From: an uncultured Flavihumibacter sp.
Lineage (GTDB): Bacteria > Bacteroidota > Bacteroidia > Chitinophagales > Chitinophagaceae
DNA: 64,000 nt
Assembly: GCA_902168225.1 (NCBI GenBank)
Contig: CABHOW010000142.1
Location: 1 to 64,000 of the forward strand
Reading direction: 5' to 3'
In this document: piece after piece, positions 43,096 to 55,765 of the stretch
How the letters are laid out: each line of letters opens with the position of its first letter
Position numbering within the stretch: the stretch's first letter is position 1
The notes under the pieces: model-generated
Told to the model about the DNA's origin: nothing
The model's input: only the letters and a program-made list of their open reading frames with translations
Database searches by the model: none
Made by a program: the position numbers and the translations under genes

Positions 43096-46000
43096 CTAAG
43101 AAGGAATCGAGATTATAAAAGTAGTACCGCTGCCTTGCTCACTCTCCACAGTTAGCTTACCTCCATGTAATTTGGTAACAATATCATACGCAAGGCTTAA
43201 ACCTAGACCTGTTCCTTGTCCTGTGGGTTTGGTGGTGAAGAAAGGCTGGAAGATTTTTTCTTTGATATCATTCGGTATACCCGTTCCGTTGTCGGATATG
43301 TTGATTTCTATTTTATTCCCTAGGTTTTTGGTGCTTACGGTAACAATAGGGCTGTAAGGCGTAAGCTGTAAGCCGGAAGGAATGCCTTCTTCTTCACTAC
43401 TTATTGCTTCAGCCTTATGGCTTCCCCCTTCTATCTTAACCCTCTCACTCACGGCGAAGAATGCATTATTGATCAGATTCAAAATCACCCTCCCCATATC
43501 TTGAGGTACAATATTTACTTTGGGTAGTGTTTCATCAAACTCAGTTTTAAACTCCGCATTAAAGCTCTTGTCTTTTGCTCTTAGTCCATGATAGGCTAGT
43601 CGTAAATATTCATCACATAAAGCATTGATATCGGTGGGTTCTTTTTGTCCGCTTGAACTTCTGGAGTGTTGCAGCATGCCCTTCACTATCGATGCAGCTC
43701 TTTGTCCATGATGATTGATCTTTTCCGAGTTGGATTGAATATCTTTTAAAATATCTTGTTGGTCGGCTGTCACCCCGAGCTTGTCGAGGGGTCCCAGCTC
43801 TTGTAACAATTCATTATTTAGCTCTGAAAAATTATTTACAAAATTCAATGGGTTTTGTATCTCATGCGCAATACCTGCCGTAAGTTCCCCCAATGAAGCC
43901 ATCTTCTCAGATTGAATCAATTGCTGCTGGGTAGATTTTAATTCGTTTAGGGTTTTTTCTACAACCTGCTTTGCCATTTCCAGCTTATTGAAATCTTCAT
44001 AACGCGCATAAGCTGTTGAGAATGCATCGGCAACAGCTTGCAAGAGATGAATGTCATCCGGCATTAATGGTAATTCATTACCTACATATAACATACCCTG
44101 CAAAAAAGGAAGGAAATTTAGGTGAATTCCGGTTGCGGGTATGCTTTGCAAATAACCTGCTTTGTCGGTAATGGCCGTTTGTTTTACCAAGGAATCAGCC
44201 AACTCGTCGAAGTCTTTTTCATCCCAATGATTACTGTATACTTTTTTGTTTCGCCAATGGCTAACGATGTTAATAATATTTTCTGATTCAGTAAAGCTTA
44301 AATGGAATGCGGCAATTGATTTTCCATCGGGTGTAGATAAAAAAGTGTGTATTTGTTCTACCTCTTCATCCATAATAAATACACCGCAACGAATAAAGGG
44401 AACGCCAAGAATGGTTAATTCATTCCAAATAAGCGGAGTGATGCGATTGAGATCTTCTATGGTACGCATCGAAGCAATATCGGCACGAATTCTATCTAGG
44501 GCGGCCTGCTTAATAGCTTCTTTAGCTGCTGCTTCTGCTTTTTGCAAATCTAAAAAGCGCGTATAGGTTTGATCGAATACTTTAGCAAATCGTTGCAGAA
44601 TTTGAATATTTTCTTCTTCGAGCGGAACCGATGATGTGATACCAATGAATCCATTCGAATAAAAAATAAAAGTATTTACCCTTCTTGTTCCTCTAATACC
44701 CGGAGCAATTTTGAACCCGGTTGATTCTAAATAATCCAGCCATTGATCCAGTACAGGTCCTTGCAAATCATTGATAAAGTAGGGCTTCTTTTGTTTCCAT
44801 GCTTTATGAATATGCATACCGGTTGTAGGTTCATCAAAACTAATTTTGAATTGAGTATCGATTTTTGTTCCATCAATCTCTGTGATCCATAAATCAAACA
44901 TCTTCTTGTTTTGATTGATCGTAGTTATAAAACCCCTGCTTAAACTATCTGTTGCTGTTGGTTGTAATTTTCTACATTCTTCAAACATTACTTGTACTGT
45001 CGCCGATAGTTCATTACTGTTTTGCATAGCCATGGTACGGCTACGCACTCTCTCTAAAGCGGTTTCTATCTGTGCTTCACGGGCTTGCTCTTCGGCTTTT
45101 TGTAAATCAAAATATCTTTTGAAAGTAAGGTCTATTACAGAAGTGAACCGTTTTAATAGCTTCTTTTCTTCCTCTGTAACGGGTTGGTTACACCACCCAT
45201 AAAACACACCATGGGTGAAATACATAAAATAACCATATTGATCTATCGCCGTCTGTTCCGCCGGCACATTAAAACTAGTGCTTACCTGCTCATAATAAGA
45301 TTTGAGAAGCTCACCGTGTAATTCGGGATAATAATCCTCCCCTTTCATCCAATGATTATAAATTTCTATTAATACGGGATGGTTATCGAGCAATGCCCAG
45401 CCAACAATCGATAAATTATCTCCTTGTTCCGTAGTAGTAGCAGAGTATAGTAAATTTTTTTTGTTCTCTTTATTTTGAATACTGATACCACCCCGGATAG
45501 GAACAAAACCTAATTTTTTTAATTCAGAAAAAGCAATGATAGCAGTAGCAGGTAAATCGCTACTATTATGCATGGCCATCGCTTTGCTACGCACCCTTTC
45601 CAATGCTGCTTCTATCTGCGCTTCTCTTGCCTGTGCCTCTGCCCTTTGTAAATCGAGGAAGCGGGTATAGGCTTGCTCGAAAACATTACCGAATCTTCTT
45701 GCAACTTCAATGTCGATATCAGAAAAAGATTTTTTGTAATAGCGATTTAGCTGTAAAGCCGTATTTTTGTTGAGTGGCGCTAAAATGGTAAACCCTTCCG
45801 ACTCAAGAATGGGTTTTTTCCGCTCATCGGACAACCTTGTAAAATCCGTTTCTGTTAGTATTCTGGTATAAAATTCATTCTTTTCTTCCTTGGAATAAAT
45901 TTTATGAAAATAAGCCTCCCCGCTTTGGTGAGCAATACTCAACTCATTGGTAAAAGAAAATTTTTTATACTCTAGTAGGAAATAACTGCTGATACTTCTC

Positions 46001-49000
46001 TCGGCGTTGGCAAACCAATATTGAAAATGATTTGTGTCAGGTTTAAAAATTACAATACCTGTGGCATCGTTTTCGATGTTTAAAAAATGAAGCTGATCAA
46101 AAAGTGTTGTTACAACTTGTTGTAGTTCGTCACTCTTATGCATAGCCAGAGAACGTGAGCGCACTCGTTCCAAAGCCGCTTCTATCTGCGCCTCTCTTGC
46201 TTGCGCTTCTGCTTTTTGTAGATCGAGGAAGCGGGTATAAGTAAGGTCAAAAACTTTTGCAAAGCGAAGCAGTATGTCAAAATGTTCATCAGACAATGGA
46301 TCAATGCTGGCTACATTGATACCTCCAAAATTATTGAATGATGCTGATAACAAAACTCTTTCAGGTGCTCGCATTCCATTCTTTATTACTTCGGGGAGTA
46401 ATTTCAATTCTGTTTCATTAAACAAAATATCATCCCAACTGATTTTATCTTTCCCCTTCAAATCATAAATGAATTTTATATTTTGATTTTCCCACCCATT
46501 TACAAAATGGAGATAAGCGGGGTGCTCATGATATTTGAGATAAACGGACATGGGATTGGATGGCTCTTCACTGTTAGCCATCCACCATCTTGCTGCTTTG
46601 GTTGTAGATTCAAATACCCAAATGATGCAACGGGTAAGTGCTAGATCAAGTTTTGTTAGTTCGCTGAATACAGTTGCAATCAACACTTTCAATTCTTCAG
46701 AAGATTGCATGGCCATAGCACGGCTTCTCACTCTTTCTAATGCCAATTGAATTTCTGATTCCCTTGCCTGTGCTTCCGCTTTTTGTAAATCGAGGAAGCG
46801 GGTATAGGATTGCTCAAATACAGCTGCAAATCGCTTGAGTATAGCATTATCTTCAGGCGAAAAGGGGATGCTGGCATATCTCGTGATGCTAATTGTTGCG
46901 TTCTTTTTATATGCGATAGACTGAGCCCACCCCGTAGTGCTGAGCAAGAAGGCTTTTCTTTCTTTAGTCATCGACTCACGCGTATTTGATGTTTTAAAGA
47001 AGTGCTTCCAAAATTGTTTTGTTTCGATCTCTGATAACAAGATGGTATTGAATTCACTGCCTTGCTGCATTCCTTCATAGAATTGATTAAAAGCCGGATT
47101 ATCAAAGTATGGGATATAAACTTTTATGGGATATGCTCCTGCAGTTGATGCCGTCCATAAATTCCAGTCTCTTTCGTTTTTCGTTGGATGAAAAAAAACA
47201 ACATCCAATTGTATATTGAGGTGAATCAATTGCTCTAAAATCACTTTCATGATATCGGGCAATCCTTCGCTATGGTGCATCGCCATCATGGCAGCCCTTA
47301 CTCTTTCCAGTGCAGCCTCTATATTGGCTTCCCTTGCTTGTGCTTCTGCTTTTTGCAGGTCTAGGAAGCGGGTATATGATTGTTCGAATACTTTGGCAAA
47401 ACGCATCAATATTTTATTCTCTTCTTCTGTATAGGGAATAGCAGAAAAGTTTTCGATGTACAACCCTACATTTTCCAGCAATACAGTAGATACAGCAAGT
47501 CCCTTGCATTTCAGATAAAATTGCTGCGCTTCTTCAGGTACATTAAATATATTAAAAAGGGATTTATAGAATTTATTTTTTGCCTTATAATCCAAAAGGT
47601 CTGTATAAAAACTTTTTCCGGTTGTTTTGGCATCTAAAAAACTTTTCCATGTGGGCGAATCAAAATAGGGAAGCACTGCGTAAAAAGGATCAATATTCGG
47701 GTCTGCCAGCCAGATATGCATATCATCATGGGCTTTATAATCAATATAAAACCCTGCATGCTCTGCTTTGATGTTGAGATGAACAAGCTGCTCCAGCACC
47801 ACCTTTATCACTTCTTTCAGTTCATCACTTTTATGCATGGCCATACTTTTGGCTCTCACTCTTTCTAAAGCCAATTCAATCTGCGCTTCTCTTGCTCTAT
47901 TCGCTGACTCTTGCAAATCTTTAAATCGCGTATAGGCCAATGCAAAAACAGTAGTGGCTCTTCCTAATACATCCCAATTTTCTGATGATAATTCGCCCGG
48001 TGATACCGCACCCATATAACCACCTGCAAACTTGAGAACATGATAGGTTCGTTCAGGAATTTCTTTGCCATAATAATTTTTTAAACCGCTCGATTTACCG
48101 GCACAATAATTAATCCATTCTTTTCTATGATTACCCTTCATCACTATGGATGCTTGCTTTTGCCTGCCTTTATAAAATTTTTGCATTTCCCTACCTACCC
48201 ATGTTTCACTCAACTGAATTTCCATGTAATCACTCAACAACTTTGCATTTTTCTGTCGCACATCTTTAATAGCATACCAACACTCAGTAATAGTAGGATG
48301 TACCAAATAAATAGAACTGGTTTCTAATGCTTCTATTCCCAATGCCCCCATTTCTTTCCGTAATAATTCAGCAACCTCTCTTAATTCATTCGGCTGTTGC
48401 ATGGCCATACTTTTGGCCCTTACTCTTTCTAAAGCCGCTTCGATCTGGGCCTCTATTGCCTGCGCTTCTACTTTTTGTAAATCGAGGAAGCGGGTATAAG
48501 CCTGTTCAAATACGTTCGCAACCCTCTTTAAAATACTGTTTTCTTCATCTGTGAACTTTTTTCCATGATGATTAATGATAAAAATGCTCGTATATTTTGA
48601 AACAACAACAGAGCGCGTATATCCTCCGGAGGTTAAAAGTGTTTCTTTTTTTTGCTCAGCGCTAATTTCTGACCAAGGCTTTTGTTGAAATAATTTTTTG
48701 AAATAATTAATCTTCTCTTGTTGAGAAAACTCTTCAGAAAAAAATCCTGGTCCTTTCTTAATTCCTTTTATCAAATCTGTACAAAACCTCATTTTAAAAT
48801 CAGGTACCCATACTTCTTCAGATGTATTGGCTGTACCACCGGAACCCCAGCATCTCAATTCATTTTTAATATCACTATTGATAACAATAAATGACCCGCC
48901 AACAATAGAGATCTCAAGATTTATTAACTCGCTATGTACCGTATGAATTACCTGTTGCAATTCTGATGTATGATGCATAGCAAGGCTCTTAGCACGCACT

Positions 49001-50097
49001 CTTTCTAAAGCCAATTGTATCTGTGCCTCTCTTGCCTGTGCCGTTGCCTGTTCAATATCCAGATAGCAGCGATAAGCTAATTCAAAAACTTTCAAAAAGC
49101 GTTTGAATAAATCTGTCTCTTCTTTTCTAAGTGGATAATACGTTGAAATACCCAACGCAACCGGACCCAATGAAAACCAATAATAATTTAGTGAATGGGC
49201 TTTCACTAAATATTTATCTGCAAATTGATTCGTTGTTTTTTGATAGGCATACCAGTCTTGCAGCTTTTTACCTTTCATTTGTTCTACAAATTCTTCACTA
49301 GGCCCTTTCATCATTTTTTGTGCAAACGCTAATTGAATCTTATGCTTTTTATACTCTACACCTGTGATGAAAGTTTTATTATGCTTAGCATAATACTCAT
49401 AATTCATGTAAGTGCCCTTGCTTTCATAAAAAATGGCCGTTTGCACATTACGTATTTCTTTTACCCCAAGTATTTTCAGTTGTTCTGAAATGGCTTTGCA
49501 GATAAGCAACATGTCGGCTGCTTTGTTCATGCTCATGGCTATAGCCCGAACTCTCTCCAATGCTGCCTCAATTTTTAGCTCGTTATTTTTTCGACTAAGT
49601 TCTTCCGTTCTTGCGGCTACTTCTAATTGTAGTTCCTGCATTTTCTTTTCAGCTTCCCTTAAATGAAAAGTATCTTCTGAGCTTGTATCCGTATCAATTT
49701 TAGATGCATACAATCCTATAAGTTTCCATTTGTTTTCATAAAACTCGAATACCAAACCAACGGACACCGGCATAACCATTCGCCGGCTCCCCTTTCCAAC
49801 AGTTACAACAAATTCATCGAAAAAACAGGCCGTATTTTCTCCGGTAAATTTGGGATTATACTTGGTTTTCAATTCAAATTTGAATGCCAATCCTTTTGCT
49901 TGCTTTCTACTATTTATTACAATTGTTCGATAATCTTTCTTGGAAAAGACTTTTTCATCTGCCGCAGTTCCAAAGCCGGTTATTGATTCTGATACATATT
50001 CATCCGCCCATTTTAAAGGCGCTTTCATATCTATTAGCGTTACGGCTAATACACGCTGATAAGCTATTTTAAGTAGTTGTTTTTTGGTAGGTGTCAT
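43096..50097 (-). CDS. Giant cytoplasmic histidine kinase with ten repeated sensory units
   Basis: A 2,333-residue protein without signal peptide or membrane helix. An SnoaL/NTF2-like domain (about 1-135) and a coiled coil precede ten units of about 190 residues. Each starts with an amphipathic linker around A-LERVR-k-MAM (near residues 183, 366, 559, 746, 932, 1122, 1312, 1502, 1682, 1869) and continues as a GAF-like domain ending in an aromatic YTRFLDLQ-type helix. At the C-terminus are HisKA (His in GIAHEIQNP, near 2078) and HATPase ([30 protein letters not shown]). Insertions from dispersed repeats occur near 2101-2109 and 2219-2248. No receiver gene is adjacent. Ligands are unknown. Confidence 0.9.
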   Translation of the reverse strand: MTPTKKQLLKIAYQRVLAVTLIDMKAPLKWADEYVSESITGFGTAADEKVFSKKDYRTIVINSRKQAKGLAFKFELKTKYNPKFTGENTACFFDEFVVTVGKGSRRMVMPVSVGLVFEFYENKWKLIGLYASKIDTDTSSEDTFHLREAEKKMQELQLEVAARTEELSRKNNELKIEAALERVRAIAMSMNKAADMLLICKAISEQLKILGVKEIRNVQTAIFYESKGTYMNYEYYAKHNKTFITGVEYKKHKIQLAFAQKMMKGPSEEFVEQMKGKKLQDWYAYQKTTNQFADKYLVKAHSLNYYWFSLGPVALGISTYYPLRKEETDLFKRFLKVFELAYRCYLDIEQATAQAREAQIQLALERVRAKSLAMHHTSELQQVIHTVHSELINLEISIVGGSFIVINSDIKNELRCWGSGGTANTSEEVWVPDFKMRFCTDLIKGIKKGPGFFSEEFSQQEKINYFKKLFQQKPWSEISAEQKKETLLTSGGYTRSVVVSKYTSIFIINHHGKKFTDEENSILKRVANVFEQAYTRFLDLQKVEAQAIEAQIEAALERVRAKSMAMQQPNELREVAELLRKEMGALGIEALETSSIYLVHPTITECWYAIKDVRQKNAKLLSDYMEIQLSETWVGREMQKFYKGRQKQASIVMKGNHRKEWINYCAGKSSGLKNYYGKEIPERTYHVLKFAGGYMGAVSPGELSSENWDVLGRATTVFALAYTRFKDLQESANRAREAQIELALERVRAKSMAMHKSDELKEVIKVVLEQLVHLNIKAEHAGFYIDYKAHDDMHIWLADPNIDPFYAVLPYFDSPTWKSFLDAKTTGKSFYTDLLDYKAKNKFYKSLFNIFNVPEEAQQFYLKCKGLAVSTVLLENVGLYIENFSAIPYTEEENKILMRFAKVFEQSYTRFLDLQKAEAQAREANIEAALERVRAAMMAMHHSEGLPDIMKVILEQLIHLNIQLDVVFFHPTKNERDWNLWTASTAGAYPIKVYIPYFDNPAFNQFYEGMQQGSEFNTILLSEIETKQFWKHFFKTSNTRESMTKERKAFLLSTTGWAQSIAYKKNATISITRYASIPFSPEDNAILKRFAAVFEQSYTRFLDLQKAEAQARESEIQLALERVRSRAMAMQSSEELKVLIATVFSELTKLDLALTRCIIWVFESTTKAARWWMANSEEPSNPMSVYLKYHEHPAYLHFVNGWENQNIKFIYDLKGKDKISWDDILFNETELKLLPEVIKNGMRAPERVLLSASFNNFGGINVASIDPLSDEHFDILLRFAKVFDLTYTRFLDLQKAEAQAREAQIEAALERVRSRSLAMHKSDELQQVVTTLFDQLHFLNIENDATGIVIFKPDTNHFQYWFANAERSISSYFLLEYKKFSFTNELSIAHQSGEAYFHKIYSKEEKNEFYTRILTETDFTRLSDERKKPILESEGFTILAPLNKNTALQLNRYYKKSFSDIDIEVARRFGNVFEQAYTRFLDLQRAEAQAREAQIEAALERVRSKAMAMHNSSDLPATAIIAFSELKKLGFVPIRGGISIQNKENKKNLLYSATTTEQGDNLSIVGWALLDNHPVLIEIYNHWMKGEDYYPELHGELLKSYYEQVSTSFNVPAEQTAIDQYGYFMYFTHGVFYGWCNQPVTEEEKKLLKRFTSVIDLTFKRYFDLQKAEEQAREAQIETALERVRSRTMAMQNSNELSATVQVMFEECRKLQPTATDSLSRGFITTINQNKKMFDLWITEIDGTKIDTQFKISFDEPTTGMHIHKAWKQKKPYFINDLQGPVLDQWLDYLESTGFKIAPGIRGTRRVNTFIFYSNGFIGITSSVPLEEENIQILQRFAKVFDQTYTRFLDLQKAEAAAKEAIKQAALDRIRADIASMRTIEDLNRITPLIWNELTILGVPFIRCGVFIMDEEVEQIHTFLSTPDGKSIAAFHLSFTESENIINIVSHWRNKKVYSNHWDEKDFDELADSLVKQTAITDKAGYLQSIPATGIHLNFLPFLQGMLYVGNELPLMPDDIHLLQAVADAFSTAYARYEDFNKLEMAKQVVEKTLNELKSTQQQLIQSEKMASLGELTAGIAHEIQNPLNFVNNFSELNNELLQELGPLDKLGVTADQQDILKDIQSNSEKINHHGQRAASIVKGMLQHSRSSSGQKEPTDINALCDEYLRLAYHGLRAKDKSFNAEFKTEFDETLPKVNIVPQDMGRVILNLINNAFFAVSERVKIEGGSHKAEAISSEEEGIPSGLQLTPYSPIVTVSTKNLGNKIEINISDNGTGIPNDIKEKIFQPFFTTKPTGQGTGLGLSLAYDIVTKLHGGKLTVESEQGSGTTFIISIPS
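43351..43441 (+). repeat. Heptanucleotide arrays inside the kinase ATPase domain
   Basis: Units GCTGTAA, GGCGTAA, GCTGTAA, GCCGGAA, GGAATGC (43351-43385) and CTTATTG, CTTCAGC, CTTATGG, CTTCCCC, CTTCTAT, CTTAACC (43400-43441). On the kinase strand they encode an extra loop of about 30 residues between the N box and the next strand (VTVSTKN). Confidence 0.8.
43769..43794 (+). repeat. CACCCTGAGC..TCGAAGGG-type repeat in the kinase gene
   Basis: The sequence GTCACCCCGAGCTTG then TCGAGGGGTC is a compensated variant of the element at 14438 (both arms changed together). It encodes GPLDKLGVT in the loop between the two helices of the HisKA domain. Confidence 0.85.
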
Positions 50098-50159
50098 TAA
50101 AACAATCCTTTTATTACAATTCTCTAATTTATGCTTTATATTTCAGTAAAGTTAATTTC

Positions 50160-53100
50160 ATGTTCAAGCAAATCCTTCTGGCCATTATGGGTCTATCTGC
50201 CATCCAATGCAGTATCGCACAGCCTTCAAAAGACTCTACCAACAACGAATTCAACCAATACTTCAAACCGCTGAAATGGCGCAGTATCGGCCCTTTTAGA
50301 GGCGGTCGTTCGGTAGCTTCCACGGGTGTTGTAGGTGATATCAACACCTATTATATGGGTAGTACCGGTGGGGGCTTATGGAAAACAGAAGATATGGGTG
50401 TCAGCTGGAATAATATTTCTGATGGCTATTTTAAAACAGGCTCTGTTGGCGCTATTGCGGTATCGGAGTCGGATAAAAATGTGGTGTATGTTGGTATGGG
50501 CGAGCATGCTGTTCGTGGTGTAATGACGCACCATGGTGATGGTGTATACAAAAGCACCGACGCAGGAAAAACTTGGAAGAAAATAGGTCTTGATCTTACC
50601 CAACATATTGCCCGTATCGTTATCGACCCCAAAGATCCTAATATCGTTTTTGTAGCAGCACAAGGTGCCTTATATAGCCCCACTACTGAACGCGGCATTT
50701 TCAAATCTACCGACGGCGGTAATACTTGGAAAAAAGTTTTATACATAAACGATAAAACAGGTTGTGCCGAATTATCAATGGATATGAATAACCCGCGTAT
50801 TCTTTATGCTGCTATGTGGGAGCATGGAAGGCTCCCATGGAAAGTTATCAGTGGCGGACCGGGAAGCGGTTTGTACAAATCTACCGATGGTGGCGAAAGC
50901 TGGGAGCAAATGAAATCAGGCCTTCCAAAAGAAATGGGTAAAATGTCGATCTCCGTTTGTAGGTCTAATTCCGAAAAAGTATACGCACTCATCGAAAGTG
51001 ATTTTGAAAAAGAAGCAGGTGGTTTATATGTTTCTAATGACGCCGGAAAAAATTGGTCGCAGGTAACCAATGATCACAGACTTATTCAACGCGCCTGGTA
51101 TTATATTGAACTATTTACCGATCCACAAAATGATCAAACAATTTATGTAATGAGCGCACCGGCACTTCGCTCTACAGACGGAGGTAAAACTTGGAGCACT
51201 ATTAATACCCCACATGGAGATCATCACAATTTATGGATCAATCCTCTCAACTCCAATAACATGATCGCCTCCGATGATGGCGGCGCTTCCATTAGTTTTA
51301 ATAAAGGCAGAAGCTGGAGCTCTCAACAAAATTTGCCCACCGCGCAATTCTATCGTATCAATGTAGACAATCAATTTCCCTACCGTATTTATGGTGGTCA
51401 GCAAGACAATACATCGGTAAGTATTGCGAGCAGAAATATCAGTGGGGGCGGCATCACCGTTGCCGATTGGACCCCTTCTGCCGGAGGCGAAAGTGCGTTC
51501 TTAGCTTTTAACCCCGATAGCCCACGTTATGTATTGGGTGGTAGTTATCAGGGTACTATTGAAGTGCTGGATACCAAAACAAAATCGGCTTACAGCATCA
51601 TGGCAGCACCCATTCAATATTTAAGCATGGATGCCAAAGACATGAAGTATCGTTTTAATTGGAATGCACCCATTATATGGAGTAAACATGAGCCTAATAC
51701 TTTTTATCATGGTGGCCAGCTACTATTGAAAACTACAGATATGGGTAGAAATTGGACGGAAGTATCACCCGATCTTACCCGCAACGAAAAAGACAAACAA
51801 GGAAGACCGGGAGTACCCTTTACCAATGAAGCCGTGGGTGCGGAAAATTATGGAACGTTGAGTTATATACTCGAGCACCCCAATGAAAAAGGGGTGATCT
51901 ATACCGGCAGCGATGATGGGGTTGTTTCTCTTACCAGAGATGGCGGCAAAACATGGAAAAATATAACACCTGCCGGGTTAGCAGAATGTTTGATCAATGC
52001 TATTGAAGTATCTCCCTTTGATAACGCTACCGCTTATATTGCTACTACACGTTATAAATTCAACGACCATAAACCGGGGTTATATAAAACAACGGATTAC
52101 GGAAAAAGCTGGACAAAAATAGATAACGGTATTCCGAATAATGCGTTTACACGTGTGGTACGTGAAGATGCAGTTGTGAAAGATTTATTGTTTGCAGGTA
52201 CTGAATTAGGCCTCTATATTTCTTGGAATGGAGGTAAAAATTGGAGCCCTTTTCAACTCAACCTACCCATTACGCCGATCACCGATCTTAAAATTCATCA
52301 GGATAATTTAATAGCGGCAACATCAGGTCGTGCTTTTTGGATTTTAGATGATTTGGGTTTGATACGCCAATACAAAAAAGATACGAGCTTCAAAGTATTT
52401 CAACCCGCCAATAATTATATTACCAATAGCTACTCCGAATTAGATGCATCTAACAGTTCCTTTACCGGAGCTAATCGTTTTCGTGGCGTAAATGCACCAT
52501 CAGGAATTGTTTGCTATTATCAACTACCTGCAACAAAAGAAACAGATACGGTGAGTTTGACCATTACCGACAGTAAAGGAAATTTTGTTCGAAGCTTTTC
52601 TTCCGTTCCCACAAAAAAGAACCTAGACTATGATGGTGCACCTCCGGCAGATCCTTTATTAACCAAACAAAAAGGATTGAATCGTTTTGTTTGGGATATG
52701 TTATACCCAACCATGAGTGGGGTGCCAAATGTATACGTAGAAGCCGGATACCTTGCCCACAAAGCATCTCCGGGTAAATATACGTTTACTTTTCGAGTGG
52801 GTAATCAGCAACAACAAACTACGGCCAACATACTATTCAATCCTTTATACAATTTTACAGCTGCAGATTATGAGCAATATCATCAACATTTACAAGCTGT
52901 TGAAACCACGCTTACTACGATGCACGATATGGTAACTATGCTTTATAGTAAGCAAGAACAACTAGAAGCAGTATTAAAAAATATTCCTTCAGATGAAAAA
53001 TACAAATCGGTTAAAGCCGCCGGCGAGCAATTGCTAAAGAAAATGAAAGCATGGGATGAAGATATGGTTCAGCGTAAATCGAAAGCCTATGATGATGCAG

Positions 53101-53465
53101 AAAATTTTCCGAATAAATTCACTGCCAACTATCTGTTTTTAATTAATCAAATGCTGCAGGATTTACCAATAGTAACCACTGCGGCAAAGAACAGAGTAAA
53201 AGAAATGAATGCTACTTGGTCAACACTTAAATCAACAGCAGATGATATATTAAATAAAGAAATACCCGCATTCAACAAATTATGTTGGGACGCGGGTATT
53301 GGAGCTATTTGGGTTACTTCTTCAATCTCTCATCAAACAACTTCAAAATTCTTTTATACTCATCCGTCCAGCTGCTGGGCTCTACAAAACCATGATCTTC
53401 TACAGGATATACAGCCAACTCCCAATTATCTTTTCCTAACTCAATCAATTTTTGGGAAAGCCTAA
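50160..53465 (+). CDS. Secreted VPS10/sortilin-like Asp-box protein, paralog
   Basis: An 1,101-residue exported protein (signal peptide 1-21, SAIQCSIAQ) with Asp-box hairpins throughout: [63 protein letters not shown]. It is paralogous to the gene at 11506 and has an extra C-terminal helical region. The start at 50160 restores the signal peptide; the open frame begins at 50091 inside the divergent kinase gene. The final ~50 residues after AGIGAIWV are read antisense through the end of the S9 peptidase gene and look unlike the family, so the native stop seems lost. Confidence 0.88.
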   Translation: MFKQILLAIMGLSAIQCSIAQPSKDSTNNEFNQYFKPLKWRSIGPFRGGRSVASTGVVGDINTYYMGSTGGGLWKTEDMGVSWNNISDGYFKTGSVGAIAVSESDKNVVYVGMGEHAVRGVMTHHGDGVYKSTDAGKTWKKIGLDLTQHIARIVIDPKDPNIVFVAAQGALYSPTTERGIFKSTDGGNTWKKVLYINDKTGCAELSMDMNNPRILYAAMWEHGRLPWKVISGGPGSGLYKSTDGGESWEQMKSGLPKEMGKMSISVCRSNSEKVYALIESDFEKEAGGLYVSNDAGKNWSQVTNDHRLIQRAWYYIELFTDPQNDQTIYVMSAPALRSTDGGKTWSTINTPHGDHHNLWINPLNSNNMIASDDGGASISFNKGRSWSSQQNLPTAQFYRINVDNQFPYRIYGGQQDNTSVSIASRNISGGGITVADWTPSAGGESAFLAFNPDSPRYVLGGSYQGTIEVLDTKTKSAYSIMAAPIQYLSMDAKDMKYRFNWNAPIIWSKHEPNTFYHGGQLLLKTTDMGRNWTEVSPDLTRNEKDKQGRPGVPFTNEAVGAENYGTLSYILEHPNEKGVIYTGSDDGVVSLTRDGGKTWKNITPAGLAECLINAIEVSPFDNATAYIATTRYKFNDHKPGLYKTTDYGKSWTKIDNGIPNNAFTRVVREDAVVKDLLFAGTELGLYISWNGGKNWSPFQLNLPITPITDLKIHQDNLIAATSGRAFWILDDLGLIRQYKKDTSFKVFQPANNYITNSYSELDASNSSFTGANRFRGVNAPSGIVCYYQLPATKETDTVSLTITDSKGNFVRSFSSVPTKKNLDYDGAPPADPLLTKQKGLNRFVWDMLYPTMSGVPNVYVEAGYLAHKASPGKYTFTFRVGNQQQQTTANILFNPLYNFTAADYEQYHQHLQAVETTLTTMHDMVTMLYSKQEQLEAVLKNIPSDEKYKSVKAAGEQLLKKMKAWDEDMVQRKSKAYDDAENFPNKFTANYLFLINQMLQDLPIVTTAAKNRVKEMNATWSTLKSTADDILNKEIPAFNKLCWDAGIGAIWVTSSISHQTTSKFFYTHPSSCWALQNHDLLQDIQPTPNYLFLTQSIFGKA

Positions 53466-55674
53466 CCACATCTTGGAAATGAACATTCACATCTACCATA
53501 CCATGGCACATCAATAAATAATTTTTGAGTCCACTCGCAAAATTGATAGGCGATGATTTAGCGTAGGCGATACTATCATTCACGGGCTCATTTAAAATAT
53601 TAGCTGTATACCCATGATTATAATGTGCCCAATCTGTAACCGGCCGCAATGCAGCACCCGCTTTAAACACATCAGGTGTAGTGAACATGGCCATAAGTGT
53701 AATAAAACCACCATAACTTCCACCATATAAACCAATACGGGCCGGATCTATACCATAGTTCTTTACTAAATAATCTGCAGCATCTACATGATCCGATAAA
53801 TCCTTCCCTCCCATATGTCTGTAAATACCCGTACGCCAATCTCTGCCATAACCACTACTCGCGCGGTAGTCAATATCGATCACTGTATATCCTTTATCTG
53901 CTAATAAATTATTGAACATATACTCGCGGAAATAACTGCTCCACCAATAATGTACATTCTGCAAATAACCGGCACCATGTACAAAAAATACGGCAGCTCC
54001 ATTTTTCTTATCTGCAGCAGGCTCATAAATACGCGCATAAATAGTAGCACCGTCACGCGCAGGAATACCTACTATTTTAGCTTCTTTCCAAGGGTACGCT
54101 TTAAACTCCTCACTCATAGCCATAGTTGTAACCTGTTGCGGCTTTTTACCCGGGGCGTTTTCTTGGATATATAATTCCCATGGTTTGTTGATATAAGAAT
54201 ATCTATACGCAATCCATTTTTCATCACCACTCATCGATACCTCATAACCCCCGTCCATACTAGTGATGCGTTCTTTAGCACTACCATCCAGCTTCATTCG
54301 ATACCAATGCTGTTTACCGGGGTGTGTTTCATTGGTAAGTAAATACCAATACTGTTTGTTTTTGCTTAACGCCAGATCCTGCACTTCGTAATTGCCACCG
54401 GTAAGTGCTTTTTTAGTTTTTGTGTTGATATCGTACACATATAGATGAGAATAGCCGGTAGCTTCGCTCTGAAAATAAAAACTGGTATTATTTATCCATC
54501 CAATTTTTGCGCCGAAAGCACCAACGCCCGGTCCGCCGATCCAAGCATTATCGTGTTGACGATCGAGCAATATTAATTTTCCGGAAGCAGCATCTAGCTG
54601 CATGATCCATCGATCTTTATTATCCTGCGAACGAATGTCAACAATAGCAAAAGTGCCTGCATCATTCCAATATGGCCCATTGATGTTCACTCCACGAACG
54701 GGCGCTTTTTTTCCTTCATATTTTTTTGGATAGTCTTTTGCATAATCCGGCAAATCAATTATACCGGGTATCGAATCAACAGTCACTAATATCAATGTGT
54801 CTTTTTGTTTGTCCCATACATAGAAATCAGATTTGCCCAAAGGATTACCCACTTTGGTTCTACCGGGAATATCAGTAGTATATCCACTCTCTGTTACATA
54901 ATCAGGAACAATAGTGTTTTTACCCGAAGTTGGTGGCTGAAATAAACGATAGGTTATAAAACGTGCATCCGGACTAATCTGCAAGCCTTGCAGGATTTTT
55001 TCTCCAATGCCGATTGTTCTGAGCGTATCATTAAACTTTGGCGCTGTTTTGTTAAAAGCATCGCGTTTTTCTCTTTTATCTTTCCTTTCTTTTAATACCT
55101 GAAAAATGGAAAGCTGTTGCTGTTGAAGCCATCCATCTTGGGTTTGTGTAGAAGCAGCAGTATTAGCAGCAGCCAATGCACTACGTGTAATATTGGTGAG
55201 CTGAAGGGTAATACCTGTTTTTGTATGCCATCCGAATAGATTATTATTTTTTGAATACGCTATCCACTCATCATTCATAATAAACTTAGGTGATGATTCA
55301 ACCTCTTCTGTTTGTGTAACACGTAGTGTTTTGTTGGTTTTGATGTCAACCCAATACAAATCGCCACGAAACACATATACCATTTGAGTTCCGGCAACAT
55401 TATATACACCATTATTGATAGCGTTTATTTTAGCAATATCCCAAGGGTTTGCTTTTTGTGGCGCCGTTGCACCCAACGTATAACTGTATAATGAATCTGA
55501 AATATTTTTTTGCGGATTCCAATTAAAGAAAACCGTTTTATTGTCGCTGCTCCAAAATACATTTGATGGAGAAGTGCCCATCCAGCGTGTGTCGGCCATA
55601 ATTTTTTCAACTGTAAGTTGGGCATGCGTAGTTACTACAACCAACAAAGTAATAGCAAGCAATATCTTTTTCAT
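53314..55674 (-). CDS. S9 family prolyl oligopeptidase (DPP IV-like)
   Basis: A 786-residue serine peptidase with a signal peptide (1-18, [10 protein letters not shown]). An eight-bladed-propeller domain (about 20-510) precedes the alpha/beta-hydrolase domain. The nucleophile is Ser near 654 in [11 protein letters not shown], followed by the Asp in the [10 protein letters not shown] region and His near 761 in VEDHGFV. It should cleave dipeptides or oligopeptides in the periplasm. Its last 152 bp are overlapped tail-to-tail by the antisense extension of the VPS10-like gene. Confidence 0.93.
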   Translation of the reverse strand: MKKILLAITLLVVVTTHAQLTVEKIMADTRWMGTSPSNVFWSSDNKTVFFNWNPQKNISDSLYSYTLGATAPQKANPWDIAKINAINNGVYNVAGTQMVYVFRGDLYWVDIKTNKTLRVTQTEEVESSPKFIMNDEWIAYSKNNNLFGWHTKTGITLQLTNITRSALAAANTAASTQTQDGWLQQQQLSIFQVLKERKDKREKRDAFNKTAPKFNDTLRTIGIGEKILQGLQISPDARFITYRLFQPPTSGKNTIVPDYVTESGYTTDIPGRTKVGNPLGKSDFYVWDKQKDTLILVTVDSIPGIIDLPDYAKDYPKKYEGKKAPVRGVNINGPYWNDAGTFAIVDIRSQDNKDRWIMQLDAASGKLILLDRQHDNAWIGGPGVGAFGAKIGWINNTSFYFQSEATGYSHLYVYDINTKTKKALTGGNYEVQDLALSKNKQYWYLLTNETHPGKQHWYRMKLDGSAKERITSMDGGYEVSMSGDEKWIAYRYSYINKPWELYIQENAPGKKPQQVTTMAMSEEFKAYPWKEAKIVGIPARDGATIYARIYEPAADKKNGAAVFFVHGAGYLQNVHYWWSSYFREYMFNNLLADKGYTVIDIDYRASSGYGRDWRTGIYRHMGGKDLSDHVDAADYLVKNYGIDPARIGLYGGSYGGFITLMAMFTTPDVFKAGAALRPVTDWAHYNHGYTANILNEPVNDSIAYAKSSPINFASGLKNYLLMCHGMVDVNVHFQDVVRLSQKLIELGKDNWELAVYPVEDHGFVEPSSWTDEYKRILKLFDERLKK

Positions 55675-55765
55675 AGCAGTTATTTGAGCTATAAATCTAT
55701 TGCAAAGCGCCGACTATAAAAAAGAACTGCTTGCTATTTATATGAACGGGTGAAAATAATGCTGA

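Noticed and set aside
43172-49666. Many antisense open frames across the giant kinase gene, several with similar sequences (for example near 44246, 44915, 47249, 49433)
   Set aside because: They are the reverse of the repeated ALERVR linker units, which explains their mutual similarity. The kinase frame is unbroken on the other strand.
50091-50159. N-terminal extension of the second VPS10-like protein
   Set aside because: Its 23 codons overlap the divergent kinase start and lack signal character. A Met at 50160 begins a proper signal peptide.
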